A DNA stretch of 64,000 nt from Limnephilus marmoratus (GCA_917880885.1 OU862919.1:13720001-13784000), one strand, 5' to 3'. Positions 22,317-34,083 are shown, counted from the stretch's first letter. The notes: a model not told the origin generated them from the sequence alone. Translations and numbers: made by a program.

Positions 22317-25300
22317 CTAGGTTTTGCCCGTTGCAGAAGCAACTAACGGGTTAAAAAATTGTGCGATTTGACGTGTGAACGTGGATGAAGCGAGGAGGAG
22401 TGTGTGTTAAATTAAATATCAATATCAATCGGATTATTATCAAATTTTCATTGCAATCGGTTAAAGGTTTAGCAATGCATAATTTCATGATGCCAGAGCT
22501 CACTTTTGTATACAGAAACCATCGCCGGCATGTGCACATCAAATCCCCAAAATTTCATCGCAATCGGATGAACGGTTTAGCAATGCATAATCTTATGATG
22601 CCAGAGCTTACTATTGTATACAAAAACCATGGCGGGCATACACACATCAAATCAAAGGGATGTGCACTTCTAATCCCAAAAGTTTCATCCCAATCGGATG
22701 AACGGTTTAGCAATGAGTAATTTTATGATGCCCGAGCTCACTATTTTATGCAGAAAGAATCGAAGGGATGCAGCAATCAAATCCCCAAAGTTTCATCGCA
22801 ATCGAATGAATGGTTTAGCAAAGCTTAGCGGTTAAACATACTTATATATAAAGCCGCCTGCAGGGTCTAGCAGCAGAAACTTGCCATACAGAAGTATTCA
22901 GACTCCATCGCAGGTATGCACACATTAAATCCCCAAAGTTTCATCGCAATCAGACGAATGGTTTAGCAAAGCTTAGCGTTTAAACATACTTACATATAAA
23001 GCCGCCCGCAGGGCCTAGCAGCAGAAAACTGCCAAGCTGAAGTATAAAGACACCATTGCAGGCATGCACACATCAAATCCTTAAAGTTTCATCGAAATCG
23101 GATGAATGGTTTGGCAAAGCTTAGCGTTTAAACATATTCATATATAAAGCCGCCCGCAGGGCCTAGCAGCAGAAATCTGCCAAGCTGAAGTATAACGACA
23201 CCATTGCAGGCATGCACACATCAAATTCTTGAAGTTTCATCGCAATCGGATGAATGGTTTGGCAAATCTTAGCGTTTAAACATAATTATATATAAAGCCG
23301 CCCACAGGGCCTAGCAGCAGAAACCTGCCAAACAGAAGTATATTTACATCATTGGAGGCATGCACACATCAAATCCTTAAAGTTTCATCGCAAACGGATG
23401 AATGGTTTGGCAAAGCTTAGCGTTTAAACATACTTACATATAAAGCCGCCCGGAGGGCCTAGCAGCTGAAATCTGCCAAGCTGAAGTATAAAAACACCAT
23501 TGCAGGCATGCACACATCAAATCCTTAAAGTTTCATCGCAATCGGATGAATGGTTTGGCAAAGCTTAGCGTTTAAACATAATTATATATAAAGCCGCCCA
23601 CAGGGCCTAGCAGCAGAAACCTGCCAAGCTGATGTATAAAGACACCATTGCAGGCATGCACACATCAAATCCTTAAAGTTTCATCACAATCGGATGAATG
23701 GTTTGGCAAATCTTAGCGTTTAAACATAATTATATATAAAGCCGCCCACAGGGCCTAGCAGCAGAAACCTGCCAAAGAGAAGTATATATACATCATTGGA
23801 GGCCTGCACACATCAACTTTCCATAGTTTCATCGCAATCGGATGAATGGTTTGGCAAAGCTTAGCGTTTAAACATACTTACATATAAAGCCGCCCGCAGG
23901 GCCTAGCAGCTGAAATCTGCCAAGCTGAAGAATAAAGTATAACGACACCATTGCAGGCATGCACACATCAAATTCTTGAAGTTTCATCGCAATCGGATGA
24001 ATGGTTTGGCAAATCTTAGCGTTTAAACATAATTATATATAAAGCCGCCCACAGGGCCTAGCAGCAGAAACCTGCCAAACAGAAGTATATTTACATCATT
24101 GGAGGCATGCACACATCAAATCCTTAAAGTTTCATCGCAAACGGATGAATGGTTTGGCAAAGCTTAGCGTTTAAACATACTTACATATAAAGCCGCCCGG
24201 AGGGCCTAGCAGCTGAAATCTGCCAAGCTGAAGTATAAAAACTTACAAGCTGAAGTATAAAAACAAAGCTTAGCGTTTAAACATATTCATATATAAAGCC
24301 GCCCGCAGGGCCTAGCAGCAGAAATCTGCCAAGCTGAAGTATAACGACACCATTGCAGGCATGCACACATCAAATTCTTGAAGTTTCATCGCAATCGGAT
24401 GAATGGTTTGGCAAATCTTAGCGTTTAAACATAATTATATATAAAGCCGCCCACAGGGCCTAGCAGCAGAAACCTGCCAAACAGAAGTATATTTACATCA
24501 TTGGAGGCATGCACACATCAAATCCTTAAAGTTTCATCGCAAACGGATGAATGGTTTGGCAAAGCTTAGCGTTTAAACATACTTACATATAAAGCCGCCC
24601 GGAGGGCCTAGCAGCTGAAATCTGCCAAGCTGAAGTATAAAAACTTACAAGCTGAAGTATAAAAACAAAGCTTAGCGTTTAAACATATTCATATATAAAG
24701 CCGCCCGCAGGGCCTAGCAGCAGAAATCTGCCAAGCTGAAGTATAACGACACCATTGCAGGCATGCACACATCAAATTCTTGAAGTTTCATCGCAATCGG
24801 ATGAATGGTTTGGCAAATCTTAGCGTTTAAACATAATTATATATAAAGCCGCCCACAGGGCCTAGCAGCAGAAACCTGCCAAACAGAAGTATATTTACAT
24901 CATTGGAGGCATGCACACATCAAATCCTTAAAGTTTCATCGCAAACGGATGAATGGTTTGGCAAAGCTTAGCGTTTAAACATACTTACATATAAAGCCGC
25001 CCGCAGGGCCTAGCAGCTGAAATCTGCCAAGCTGAAGTATAAAAACACCATTGCAGGCATGCACACATCAAATCCTTAAAGTTTCATCGCAATCGGATGA
25101 ATGGTTTGGCAAAGCTTAGCGTTTTAACATAATTATATATAAAGCCGCCTACAGGGCCTAGCAGCAGAAACCTGCCAAGCTGAAGTGTAAAAACACCATT
25201 GCAGGCATGCACACATCAAATTCTTGAAGTTTCATCGCAATCGGATGAATGGTTTGGCAAATCTTAGCGTTTAAACATACTTACATATAAAGCCGCCCGC

Positions 25301-25440
25301 AGGGCCTAGCAGCTGAAATCTGCCGAGCTGAAATATAAAGACACCATTGCAGGCATGCTCACATCAAATCCTAAAAGTTTCATCGCAATACGATGAACGG
25401 TTAGCCATGCATAATTTCATGATGCCAGAACGTAGTACAG
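22317..25440 (-). mobile_element. Helitron-like element with 148-bp array
   Basis: The head (ACTAGGTTTTGCCCGTTGCA, then GTGAACGTGGATGAAGCG) is nearly identical to those at 17879 and 27146, but the cargo differs: first diverged units with AATTTCATGATGCCAGAGCT, then the 148-bp array. The last units return to CATAATTTCATGATGCCAGA at about 25410-25430. No Rep/helicase frame. Confidence 0.68.
22790..25405. repeat. 148-bp minisatellite with higher-order structure
   Basis: About 17 units carry AAAGCCGCCCGCAGGGCCTAG, ACCATTGCAGGCATGCACACATC and TTTCATCGCAATCGGATG. Spacing of GGCCTAGCAGC is 148 bp at 23012, 23160 and 23308. A 402-bp super-unit is repeated with the same odd junction (ACTTACAAGCTGAAGTATAA at 24241 and 24643), evidence of unequal exchange inside the array. 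Confidence 0.85.
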
Positions 25441-25627
25441 AATTCCTATGTTTATATTTCACAAAAATTGCGCTATAATTTTTTTTAATTATTTACGAAA
25501 AAAAAATCTTGAAACTGAATTTTAGCGCATTAAAAAAATAATATTATGAATCCTGAATTCAAGCAAAAGCCATCGTCAAATCAGTAATCCAACCAATATA
25601 ACGTCATCAAGCTTAAATACAAAAAAA
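25441..25627. other. Nothing recognised
   Basis: AT-rich spacer between the 148-bp array and the 61-bp repeats. Confidence 0.4.
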
Positions 25628-25945
25628 ATCATTTTATAATGGCCGTCGCCATGCCCAAATACGCTCAGCCAATAAAAATGAAAAATAAAACATTTAATAA
25701 TGGCCGTCGCCACGCCCAAATACGCTCAGCCAATAAAAATGAAAAATAAAACATTTAATAATGGCCGTCGCCACGCCCAAATACGCTCAGCCAATAAAAA
25801 TTAAAAATAAAACATTTAATAATGGCCGTCGCCACGCCCAAATACCGTCAGCCAATCAGGGGGCCTCTAGTAATACGGCACCCCTAATGTCGTTTTGATT
25901 GGTTGGAGTTCCCAGCCAATCACGTTCCAGCCAATCAGCGGGCTT
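25628..25945. repeat. 61-bp tandem repeats with a CCAAT-box cluster
   Basis: AATGGCCGTCGCCA recurs at 25638, 25699, 25760 and 25821, a 61-bp period, each with CGCTCAGCCAATAAAAAT. Beyond the array come CAGCCAATCAGG, GATTGGTTGG, CAGCCAATCACG and CAGCCAATCAGCGG. CCAAT is the NF-Y core in animals; clustering may be promoter-like or only repetitive. No adjacent gene start is seen. Confidence 0.6.
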
Positions 25946-26759
25946 CGGGTAAATTTCCTAAATCGCAGGTAGTTCAGGATTGAATATATTTTTAAAAACA
26001 ATTTAAAAAAATTTAAATTAACTCTGCGTTTTAAAAAAAATATTTTTTAAACCCTTTTTTTTTGGAATTGACATTTTTTATGTATCAATCTTTTGAATTC
26101 ATTGACACACATGCTCTTTTATTAATAAATGTATATTTTATTATGAGAAATGTTTGAAAAACTAAAAAATTATTCACATCTTCATTTCAGATATGAATCT
26201 GCTCTTCCCAAATCTTAATGCGACTGTCCGAATCGATTTTCTGTAACAAAAAAAAAAAAATCAAAAGTCAGAAATAATAAAGAAAAAAAAATTAATAATT
26301 TTTCGAGCGGTCTCTTTTTAATCACCCTCAAAACGACAATAAAGAATGAAACTGCCCGTGGAATTCTGCCTACACGATGCATAATTTTCTTACTCCAATT
26401 TCGAACGTTTTAATTTGAAATTTTTGATAGAAATTTGATTTTTTCTAACGAAAAGCTTTGCTTCTCGACTCTGCCGATAGGTGGCTCCGTTAAAAGTATA
26501 CATTTTTTTTAAACATTAGTTTCAATACTCGACTTTTATGTTGTTTTTTTGCACACGTCAGTTTTCAAATGAATATTACAACGATGTTTTTGAGAAAAGT
26601 GATAATTATGACGGTCAATTGACCTTTGAAAAACTCTTTGACGGAATTTCACTAAATTTTGGCTTCCAAGCGTGATATTTTCGACAAAATCGCGTATGCC
26701 AGTCGGCCGGTGGGAAAACGAAAAATGAAAGATGACATTTAAAATCTGCGTACCTAGCG
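25946..26759. other. Nothing recognised
   Basis: AT-rich DNA with poly-A/T runs. The minus-strand frame at 26536-26814 overlaps the repeat that follows and has no known domain. Confidence 0.4.
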
Positions 26760-27130
26760 AAATCAGTTTTGTATGGGAGATTTTCGCTACATCTTTCTCA
26801 ACTTTTGCAGGCATTTGAAAAGAGATAGATACAATGAATTCGCTTCGAAGAAGAGTGAACCGTGGGGCCTTTGAAATCGGATGAGCTTAGAGATCAATTT
26901 GGCTTGCCAAATTTTACCAAATTTTCGCAAGCCAAAGTGACCCGTGAGGTTTCACCCACCCGAGGGGCAAAGTGGTCGCTTTTCCCCTCAAATCGAAAGT
27001 GAGCTTTGACCCTTACCAAACGGCCGCGAGCCAAAGTGACCCTTGTCGTTTCACCCACCCGAGGGGCAGAGTGGTCGCTTTTCCCCTCAAATCAAAAGTG
27101 AGGTTTTTCCCGACCTACCCCAAAACTGTG
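26760..27130. repeat. Dispersed repeat, copy 1 (related to 29960-30458)
   Basis: TTTTCGCTACATCTTTCTCAAC, AATTCGCTTCGAAGAAGAGTG and CACCCACCCGAGGGGC recur at 29960-30235 and 30247-30458. Within this copy the GTTTCACCCACCCGAGGGGC part is itself repeated at a spacing of about 100 bp. It precedes the third Helitron-like head and may be part of that element family. Confidence 0.7.
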
Positions 27131-27145
27131 CATTAATATATATAC

Positions 27146-28018
27146 TAGGTTTTGCCCGTTGCAGAAGCAACTGATGGGTTAAAACATTATGCGATTTGAC
27201 GTGTGAACGTGGATGAAGCTAGGAGGAGTGTGTGTTAAATTAAATATATGAAGAAACCTTAGTTCACAGTGACCTTGCAACGCATGCCGGGTACCCGTTG
27301 TATATAATGTTATGTAGTGCAGCGCTTGCATTAAAATGTAATTTGCCAGGAATTGGAATGGAACCATTACAGTTAAGTTGACCCCGAGGTTACAGTGATT
27401 TTGCAACGCATGCCGGGTACCCTTTGTATATAATGTTATAATGTAAAGCAGGCGTTTGCAAGGCGCTTGTATTATAATGTAGTTTTCAGGAACTTGGAAT
27501 GGAACCATTACAGTTAAGTTGACCCCGAGGTTACAGTGATCTTGCAACGCATGCCGGGTACCCGTTGTATATAATGTTATAATATATTGCAGGCGTTTGC
27601 AAGGCGCTTGCATTATAATGTAGTTTCCCGGAACTTGGAATGGAACCATTACAGTTAAGTTGACCCCGAGATTACAGTGATGTTGCAACGCATGCCGGGT
27701 ACCCTTTGTATATAATGTTATAATATAAAGCAGGCGTTTGCGAGGCGCTTGCATAATAATGTAGTTTCCCGGAACTTGGAATGGAACCATTACAGTTAAG
27801 TTGACCCCGAGATTACAGTGATGTTGCAACGCATGCCGGGTACCCGTTGTACGTAATGTTATAATACAGTGCATGCGTTTGCAAGGCGCTTGAATTATAA
27901 TGTAGTTTCCCGGAACTTGGAATGGAACCATTACAGTTAAGTTGACCCCGAGGTTACAGTGTTGTTGCAACGCATGCCGGGTACCCGTTGTATATAATGT
28001 TATGTAGAAATACAAATC
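27146..28018 (-). mobile_element. Helitron-like element with 141-bp minisatellite
   Basis: The head matches 17879 and 22317. The array has about five units with TTGACCCCGAG at 27378, 27519, 27660, 27801 and 27942, an exact 141-bp period, and is the 127-bp unit plus a 14-bp insert (GCAGGCGTTTGCAAGG). Because 141 is divisible by three, a 278-residue minus-strand frame stays open; it is not a gene. Confidence 0.72.
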
Positions 28019-28019
28019 C

Positions 28020-28335
28020 CCAAAGTTGACCTTTATTGGTTAACCAACACCTCTGCCATAGGTCACCCCAAGTGGTTCGCTACGTTTGGTGATTTAGTAG
28101 GGGTGCCCGGGTTCATGGGGTGAGGTCTGTCTAGGTCTTGGAGGCGGATGCCCAGGACACACTGAACCCCAGATTCCTACCCACCCCTTAAACCCTTTTG
28201 CTTCCCAGAACTCTCATCTCCTTCCTTTCCCAAAAAAAATCCTCCACACAGCATCCCCAAAGATGACATAGGACCTGAGGGAAATTATTTTCCCCACGGC
28301 GTCCTGTGTGGAGCTCATGTAAAAAAAAAAAATTA
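28020..28335 (+). mobile_element. LINE-tail retroposon, near full-length copy
   Basis: The clearest + strand copy: CATAGGTCACCCCAAGTGG, GGGTGCCCGGGTTCATGGGG, CACACTGAACCCCAGATTCC, CACAGCATCCCCAAAGATGAC, then GGAGCTCATG and a 12-base A tail. A poly-A end without an open frame fits a SINE or a 5'-truncated LINE. Confidence 0.75.
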
Positions 28336-28499
28336 AATGCATATAAATTCACCTTTCCCAAAAAGCCAGAAATAATTGAAAAAAAACATGTTCTTAATAT
28401 ATTTTCCCTTGCTTAGTTCTGCACTCCTGGTATTTATACTTTTAAAATTTTGTTTTATTCGAGTAAAAAAAAGAACAGAAAAAATATTCTTTCATAGCG

Positions 28500-29345
28500 T
28501 ACTCTACCCCCCCCCCCCTTCCTCCATCCCGCAAAACCCCCTCACGGGTTCCCCTCCGCCTTCCCAGGTTACCCTCCCCCCTCCGTGGTATTTTTCCCCC
28601 CCTCCCGCGCTCATTATTTCATTGCCGTTACATTTAGTTTTCAAACAGCTCGCGTGCCACCTATTGAAATATTTTTATGCAAATTTTGCAAAAATGCCAG
28701 AGCTCACCAGCCAATAAACAAACATAACAAAAAAAGAATTATTCAATTTGGTGCAGTCTTTCGGAAGTTATGCGCGTACATACATTTCGACGATTCATTT
28801 TTATGCAAATTTCATAATGCCAGAGCTCACCAGTAGTTTTATTTAAAACTTGTCCTTACAATAACGATAAAAACAAAAAAATAATTACCCAATTAGGTGC
28901 AGTCGTTCCGAAGTTATGCGCGTACTTACATTTCATCGATTAATTTTTAAACATATTTCAAAATGCCAGAGCTCACCAGTAGTTGTATAGAAACTTTGTC
29001 CTAACAATAAGGAACGCAACAAAAAAAGAATTATTCAATTACGTGCAGTCGTTCTGAAGTTATGAGCGTCCTTACATTTCGGCGAATCATTTTTAAACAA
29101 ATTTCGTTATGCCAGAGCTCACCAGTAATTTTATTCAAAACTTGTCCTAGTAATAACAAATACAACAACGAAAGAATTATTCAATTTTGTGTATTCGCTC
29201 GGAAGCTATGCGCATTTATAGATTTCGGCGATTCATTTTAAACAAATTTTATTATTCCAGAGCTCATCAGTCGTCTTATACAAACCTTGCCCGAACAATA
29301 ACGAAACCAACTCAAAAAGAATTATCCAATTTGGACCAGTCGTTC
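28500..29345 (-). repeat. About 143-bp minisatellite of Helitron-like origin
   Basis: GCCAGAGCTCACCAG recurs at about 28690, 28820, 28963 and 29108 with a decayed fifth near 29255, each followed by AGAATTATTCAATTTGGTGCAGTC and GAAGTTATGCGCGTAC. The same unit occurs singly on the other strand in the elements at 47826 and 49300. A C-rich block at 28508-28610 corresponds to the G-rich block of those copies. Confidence 0.72.
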
Positions 29346-29959
29346 ATGAGCTATAATTTATAGATGATACCCGTGGATAATTATTTATCCGTTTATGTAA
29401 TTTTCAGGGTACCTACCTAGTTCATCAAAATATTCTAAAACAATATGTTATTTATATGGCAACACAAACGTTAAACTTTGTCGTAACCACCTCAAGCACA
29501 GCCTGAAAATCGAACACCTGCGCTGGTTTAAGAACATTTCCCATACAAATTACGTCAGCCAACGGTGTCATGGCCTGACTGAAAACCTCAGGTGGTTTTG
29601 GATAGTGTTCCATGTTCAGTATTGCAAGGTTGAAGAAAATAAATAAACATTTCAAATATCTACCGATTTAACAGGCTGAGAACGATGTGCATTTTCGATG
29701 TTGTTGGATTTTTCGCAAATGTCAGATATAATTGCAAAGTTTGACGCGATATTGTGAAACATTTTAAATGGGAAGCTACATATGTTTTTATTTTAAAAGT
29801 TTCTAAATCTTGTATAATTTATGATTATTAAAAGACATCTCTCGCAAAATGTTTATTTTCATCGTAATTTACCATCCCGCAAAGGGCCTTTAAAATGTCA
29901 ATTTTTCTTCGGTATTTTGAAGATCGCCGTTTAATTAATTGGAATAAATTTCTAGCAAA
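29346..29959. other. Nothing recognised
   Basis: AT-rich sequence. The minus-strand frames at 29452-29655 and 29828-30013 show no domain that I recognise. Confidence 0.4.
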
Positions 29960-30458
29960 AATCAGTTTTGTATGGGAAATTTTCGATACATCTTTCTCAA
30001 CTTTTGCAGGCATTTGAAAAGAGATAGATACAATGAATTCGCTTCGAAGAAGAGTGAACCGTGGGGCCTTTGAAATCGGATGAGCTTAGAGATCAATTTG
30101 GCTTGCCAAATTTTACCAAATTTTTGCAAGCCAAAGTGACCCGTGAGGTTTCACCCACCCGAGGGGCAGAGTGGTCGCTTTTCCCCTCAAATCGAAAGTG
30201 AGGTTTTCCGTGACCTTTCCCAAAAGTGAACAATACTATATATATACAATGAATTCGCTTCGAAGAAGAGTGAACCGTGGGGCCTTTGAAATCGGATGAG
30301 CTTAGAGATCAATTTGGCTTGCCAAATTTTACCAAATTTTTGCAAGCCAAAGTGACCCGTGAGGTTTCACCCACCCGAGGGGCAGAGTGGTCGCTTTTCC
30401 CCTCAAATCGAAAGTGAGGTTTTCCGTGACCTTTCCCAAAAGTGAACAATACTATATA
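29960..30458. repeat. Tandem pair of the 26760-27130 repeat
   Basis: ACAATGAATTCGCTTCGAAG occurs at 30030 and 30246, giving two nearly identical units of 216 bp that each end in ACCTTTCCCAAAAGTGAAC and AT repeats. The near identity suggests a recent tandem duplication. A (TA)n run follows at about 30452-30472. Confidence 0.8.
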
Positions 30459-30831
30459 TATATATATATATATTAACCAATTTAATAACAACAATCATTA
30501 ATCCGTCTTATCCTTGTCATCAGTTGACATTTGTATAGAATATAATGTCAATAACAAAATAAAAAATATCGAGTCTTCTGTCTGTAGATATACTAAACTT
30601 ATAAAACAAACAAACAAAACATAACTTATTTTCTGGTTAAACAGTTGACTAAAATTTTTCGTTAAATAGATATAAAATGAAACATAATCTTTGTGGACAA
30701 AAAACGAAAAACATAATTTAAAATGAAATCTCGACTTCTCCAAATTATTCAAAAATTACAAAAATCTACCATTTTGTACGTTTGGCGTTTTCACCTACTT
30801 TATCCAAAACGTCGTTTTCTTTGGAAATCAT

Positions 30832-30981
30832 TTAATAAAATCCTTGACATGTCATTTTTAAATTATACAATGTGTACACCATCTTAGCAATTGTTTGCAA
30901 TTTATTGCGTTCCTTGGTCCACTGGGTGTTTATTAAAGAGAAAACTCTTTGAAAGTAATATTCCGCCAATTTCAGAAGTTC
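30832..30981 (-). pseudogene. hAT transposase C-terminal remnant
   Basis: The minus strand reads ELLKLAEYYFQRVFSLINTQ, then WTKERNKLQTIAKMVYTLYN, ending TCQGFY and a TAA at 30832-30834. The RVFSLxNTxWTxERNxL block is the hAT dimerisation region found at the extreme C-terminus of hAT transposases. The segment normally just before ERVFSL is shortened, and everything upstream (zinc finger, catalytic D, D, E) is missing; only about 130 bp separate it from the right hAT end. It identifies the owner of the 17717-31111 ends. Confidence 0.75.
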
Positions 30982-31119
30982 GAAAGACAAAACCCGCGCA
31001 AACCAAAAAAGCCTAACAAAAGCCGGACAGGCCGGACATATAAATATTTAGCCGGACACGACCTAAAAAAGCCAAACATGTCCGGCTAAAGCCGGACAGA
31101 TGGCAACCCTAGTCGGGTA

Positions 31120-32653
31120 GCGCACATATCATATATGTAAATAACTATTGATGTTAATAAACGCCCGGGTTACCGGCACCTTTAAATTTTATTATTTTAC
31201 TTTTGTACTCAAGCGAATCGAAAGCAAAAGTATCAATTTATCGAAAACATATTTTTTGGTATTCGTGTTGTACAGGTACTTATTCGTAGTAAAGATTGAT
31301 CGAACAATATTAATTTAGAATTAAGATTTGCTGTAACGTGATGCAATGCGAGGTCACGCAAAATTATGACGTGATTTTGGTTTGAAAATTTGAAAAACGA
31401 GAATTAACATAGACGCCGCGAGTAGAATGCATTTTGGGCTTTTCCATAATTGAGCATTTTTTGGAAGCCTAGATATCTTACTGGAAAAAAATAAAGCAAC
31501 AGGCCCATAAAAATGCTTATAATACTTACCTATACGAGTAGGTTAGGATATTTTATGAACAATAAATTATATATTATATTATATATTATATATTATATAT
31601 TATAAAAGATATATTAAGGAACTCCAGTGAAAAATATTATGGCTTTAAAAAAATATGTTCATATAGACCAATAAACACTGATTATAAATATGTAAGTTTT
31701 ATTTATTAATATTAAACGCAGAGTTTTTAAAAAATTATTAAAAAGTCCATTTTTAAACCTCTCCTCGAAACACAGTGTTAAGTTGGCATTACTGAAATGG
31801 TGAATCGTGACGTCACGCGTCACACTCACCCACTGTCACCTATTGATCGCGTGTATTGTATTGTCAGTATTATTGTATTGACATTTGAATATGCAATTCA
31901 ACATTTCGTGTTTTTGGTTTATTTTCATACTGTTTATAGAGATTTAGATAAATAATAGTTATTGTGTTTGTTGAAACATAATTTAGGCCCTCAACAATTT
32001 ACGAAAAGGGCTATATTTGCGGACAATCTGGAATAAATTTTGCCTATTTGAGGTTAAAGTCGACACAAAATACGATGTCATGTATTTGCAATGAAAGAGA
32101 TGATTTGTTTTTATATTGCACTTTGATTAAATACAATAACAGTAGCGGTGAAATGTGGACATTTTACCAATGTTTTTCTATATTAACAGCAGTTAATCTT
32201 GAATAAAAAACGAATTCTCACACCGAAATTTCATAGTATTCATTGGCCATCATTCCACCATTTTAAAACAGGGATGAACTGCCCAAAAAAAATATTTCCC
32301 TAGATTTTGAAGTGAAATTTCCCTAGAATTTCACATTTACGCAATTACCTACGTAGCCACCTTTTTGTGTAACACTAATCCTGTTATATGTTAATTAATA
32401 TGATTGATTAATTGGAAAGATATCGGAACTTGGTAAATATACTAATAATACTGTGCTTTTCCAAATAAAACACTCTTTGCTCCGTGAAGTAATAATTTCA
32501 AAGTACGAATACACTCACCACCGAATTAGAAACTGAATTCCAAATAAAAAAAAACACTTTGCAAAATAAAAATCAACCGCAATCACCGAAAAAACGGAAC
32601 TTAAAACATAAATTTTTTTTTTTTCAGAGGTCCCATTTATCTTTTTAGATACA
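31120..32653. other. Intronic AT-rich DNA
   Basis: Contains a (TATAT)n stretch at about 31565-31605. No frame longer than 60 residues and no repeat end is recognised. Confidence 0.5.
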
Positions 32654-32655
32654 TA

Positions 32656-32812
32656 GGGAACGTACCCATACTACGTGACAAACTTTTTGCACTTTTTACC
32701 CCCCCCCCCACCGTGACCAAAAACCTAAGCAACCCACCGCTCATTTGTACCAAGCGTGGTATTTTGAAGACCCCCCCCCCCCGAACGTGTCACGTAGTAT
32801 GGGTACGTTCTC
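32656..32812. mobile_element. MITE with TA flanks and C runs, 157 bp
   Basis: The left end GGGAACGTACCCATACTACG and right end (reverse complement GAGAACGTACCCATACTACG) lie between TA dinucleotides. Two long C runs lie symmetrically inside. TA flanks suggest a Tc1/mariner-mobilised MITE. Confidence 0.75.
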
Positions 32813-32814
32813 TA

Positions 32815-33892
32815 ATATCATTTTGAGTTGTCAGTGTTAAAAATAACATTGCATGTAAGTACATGAACAATAATTAAGATTCATAGGAATCCCAACAAAT
32901 ATATATACGTATATATATAATACCAGTAATATTGTCATATGTAATAAAAATTTTGCCAGAGTTCGAAATTTCCCTAGATTTTGTCCTGATTTCCCTTATC
33001 CCTAAAAAATATTTTTCTCCCCTAGATCTAGGGAAATTTCCCTCGACATAACATCACTGATTCAATATGACAACTTGAAGGTAAATAAACTATCGGTGGG
33101 TGAAGACCATATCACCATATTAACAATCTACCATAGATATGGTACTTTTCTGATGGTCTAGAAAAATTAAAACTTTGACAATTATTTTAACTATTAAAAC
33201 TAACTATAAAATAAAAATGCAGTTATTTAAGTTTGAAGGTCTTTATTCATTAAAAAAAATAAAAAAATTGGACTGGAGTTCTGTATTCTTCCCAATTTTT
33301 TCATAACGGACTAAAAAGAATGCAAATTCGATATAAACTATTGCAAAAAACGGAAAACTGATAAACATAACATTTTTGTTGGTAAAGTGTCAACGACTAG
33401 ATATTTTATTGTATGGTGCCCTTTTAGCATCAAAATTACCAAGGTTATTTCCTGTACCAGTATTATATTTGACTGAACATAGCGAAGTCCTTTTTTTAAC
33501 CTGACCGTTTTGCATTTCATCTGCCTGTAAATTTGCTTGTACGTTCCATTTCCGATTGAAGATGGTGGCCGTTTTATTGGTTCAGCAAAGATTCTTTTTT
33601 CAAACGTGGAATTGTCTTGTTTATTTAGACTTTTTTATTTGCATTATTCAATATAATGGAATCTGCCTGAAGAAATTTTGAAAAAATAATTATTGTAATT
33701 GAGCAGTATTGATAAAATATATTATGGTTTACAATTAAGTAGGTGGGTATTTAAGAACCTACTTACAAATCTTATGATTTCAGAAGAAAATTTGGTTTTT
33801 ATTTATTAATAAGTGAAAATTAGTAAGTTACTTTTTTGGACACCAGTAAATAGGTTTATTTTCCATAGAACTATCAGTTAAATATGTTTTAG
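32815..33892. other. End of intron 3, AT-rich
   Basis: The motif CCCTAGATT(T) occurs in several places (32295-33050) in both orientations around TTTCCCTAG, possibly a worn hAT-like element. Nothing further is recognised. Confidence 0.4.
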
Positions 33893-34083
33893 GTTTATTC
33901 AGCCAGGCCATCTCCATGAGTGGCACCGCCTTGTGTCCCTGGGTGCTCCAGGAAGCCCCCCTGGAGAAGGCGCGGGTTGTGGGGGCTGCAATGGGTTGTA
34001 AGACAGCCAACACCAAGGACATGGTGCAGTGCCTCAGGGGCAAATCCGGAGCGGCTTTAGTGAGGTCTATCACACAATTAATG
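33893..34083 (+). CDS. Carboxylesterase exon D, residues 160-222
   Basis: The acceptor is ATGTTTTAG; the exon completes the Gly of SRGLF. It encodes LFSQAISMSGTALCPWV, the conserved strand and turn after the nucleophile, then AAMGCKTANTKDMVQCLRGK. The two Cys in ALCPW and MGCKT fit the second family disulfide. It ends QLM on a codon boundary, donor GTGAGT, and joins MFRHSPFSPFAPVVE of exon E in the place of the usual PFGPVVE-type segment. The minus-strand frame over this exon is a shadow. Confidence 0.93.

Larger units (their letters stand above)
17717..31111. mobile_element. 13.4-kb segment bounded by hAT ends
   Basis: The left end TAGGGTTGCCATCT (17717-17730) and right end AGATGGCAACCCTA (31098-31111) are exact inverted repeats. 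The 8-bp duplication GTCGGGTA flanks both (17709-17716 and 31112-31119). Subterminal GCCGGACA motifs occur at both ends. A hAT transposase C-terminal piece lies at 30832-30981 on the minus strand. The interior is filled with three Helitron-like ends, minisatellites, LINE-tail copies and unassigned DNA, so a hAT element has been internally rearranged and enlarged by later insertions. Confidence 0.85.

Noticed and set aside
21962..22354. 130-residue + strand frame
   Set aside because: No recognisable domain, an overlapping frame of similar length in another phase, and the 3' end runs into a Helitron-like head. Kept only as a possible decayed transposon fragment.
22790..25405. CRISPR-like array
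   Set aside because: Whole 148-bp units repeat with no unique spacers, and the DNA is clearly eukaryotic. The same reasoning excludes 41635-46612.
27179..28015. 278-residue minus-strand open frame
   Set aside because: It is the translation of a 141-bp minisatellite, whose period is divisible by three. The repeat, not selection, keeps it open, and the related 127-bp array has no such frame.
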